This document shows positions 6,589-7,244 of a DNA stretch of 7,244 nucleotides, one piece after another. Numbering within the stretch: position 1 is the first letter of the stretch; the number at the start of each line of letters is the position of its first letter. The notes under the pieces are model-generated. The model was given only the letters and a program-made list of their open reading frames with translations, did no database searches and was not told the origin of the DNA. Source of the DNA: an uncultured bacterium (GTDB lineage: Bacteria > Pseudomonadota > Alphaproteobacteria > CAISDR01); NCBI GenBank assembly GCA_903884125.1, contig CAISDR010000278.1, positions 1 to 7,244 of the forward strand, in the 5' to 3' direction. A program made the translations under genes and the position numbers.

Positions 6589-7244
6589 GCCACTGGCAAT
6601 AAACTGGTCAATGGCGGTTGAAAGGACTGTCATTGGAACGCCACCGGTTTTGAGAATGGCATCATCAAAGCTACCAAGATCGAATTTCGGTCCCAGAGCA
6701 GCCATCGCCCTTGTACGCTGGCGGTTGATTTCATTGTGACCAACCTTATAGCCACAGGCCTGACCAGGTGATGCGCAATATCGATCAGTTTCACTGGTCA
6801 TTGCCTCGACCCCCTTTCCGGTTTCCTCAACCAGAAAACGAACGGCCTGTTCACGCGTCCAGCGCCTGGCATGAAGGCCGGTATCGACAACCAGACGACA
6901 GGCCCTGAATTGCTGGGCCTGCAAATATCCGATCTGGCCAAACGGATCGTCGGCATAAAGACCGTGCTCGTCCATCAGCTGCTCGGCGTACAGCGCCCAT
7001 CCCTCTGCAAAGGCATTGAAACCTAAAAGCGAGGATATCAGCGGCAGGTCGGCGTGATGTTCCGCCAGATAGGCCCCATGCCAGGTATGGCCCGGCACGC
7101 CTTCATGTGCGGTCAATGTCGGCAATTGATATCTGGGCCAAAGGTCCGTTGATTTCAGATTCACATAATAGATTGCAGGGCGCGAGCCATCCAAAGCTGC
7201 AAAATTCATATAGCCAAGTGATGCTCCGTCCTGAATATCAACCG
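6580..7244 (-). CDS. DUF885 family predicted metallopeptidase, C-terminal part
   Basis: This open frame enters from the right edge and ends at TAA (6582-6580). About 221 codons are visible and the true start lies outside; family members are usually 550-600 residues. In-frame codons continue past the methionine at 7209 to the edge, so that methionine is not the start. The family signature HEGVPGH (7087-7107) is present, with histidines and a glutamate likely to bind zinc. EGWALYAEQL follows at 6976-7005 and may supply another acidic ligand. Further family-typical motifs are RACRLVVDTGLHARRW and ETDRYCASPGQACGYKVG. The tail GGVPMTVLSTAI is also typical. Zinc peptidase activity is inferred from the motif and from clan membership as I remember it; the substrate is unknown. 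Many relatives are exported, but the signal region is not in the window. The stop is 141 bases from the ETF-QO start, so it is probably a separate unit. Confidence 0.9.
   Translation of the reverse strand, partial: VDIQDGASLGYMNFAALDGSRPAIYYVNLKSTDLWPRYQLPTLTAHEGVPGHTWHGAYLAEHHADLPLISSLLGFNAFAEGWALYAEQLMDEHGLYADDPFGQIGYLQAQQFRACRLVVDTGLHARRWTREQAVRFLVEETGKGVEAMTSETDRYCASPGQACGYKVGHNEINRQRTRAMAALGPKFDLGSFDDAILKTGGVPMTVLSTAIDQFIASGGQ

Noticed and set aside
1..7244. CRISPR array, insertion sequence, tRNA/rRNA, prophage or toxin-antitoxin system
   Set aside because: I saw no direct repeats with spacers, transposase or integrase motifs, cloverleaf-like stretches or small paired genes. Coding frames account for nearly all of the sequence.

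Overview
This window is ordinary-looking alphaproteobacterial chromosome, and every gene in it reads leftward on the minus strand. The best guess is a sphingomonad-like alphaproteobacterium. The grounds are moderate GC content, the order ETF-ubiquinone oxidoreductase / TPR lipoprotein / ispE as I remember it from Sphingomonadales genomes, and the general flavour of the proteins. The family-level placement is inference. I see no mobile element, CRISPR array, tRNA, rRNA or phage gene.

Layout in transcription order, from right to left: (1) the C-terminal part of a DUF885 predicted metallopeptidase, running off the right edge; (2) a 141-base gap to the likely ETF-QO start, holding a weak hairpin at the DUF885 stop and a possible promoter; (3) ETF:ubiquinone oxidoreductase, probably starting at the ATG at 6438; (4) a TPR lipoprotein 23 bases downstream; (5) ispE 12 bases further on, in the same reading frame as the TPR gene; (6) a 69-base gap with an AT-rich palindrome and a G7 tract; (7) a hormone-sensitive-lipase-family esterase; (8) an SDR-fold protein overlapping the esterase by an ATGA junction; (9) a 2-hydroxychromene-2-carboxylate isomerase-like protein 8 bases further on, truncated by the left edge.

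Functionally there are two blocks. The right block (ETF-QO, TPR, ispE) is housekeeping: electron entry into the quinone pool from flavoprotein dehydrogenases, an envelope TPR lipoprotein of unknown role, and a step of isoprenoid precursor synthesis. The left block (esterase, SDR, isomerase) looks like a compact catabolic or detoxification operon of unknown substrate.

The most interesting point is that the SDR keeps only the lysine of the usual Asn-Ser-Tyr-Lys tetrad: by-eye alignment puts Ala, Ala and Phe at the other three positions. I did not find a clearly new system. The SDR-centred three-gene unit is the best candidate for undescribed chemistry.
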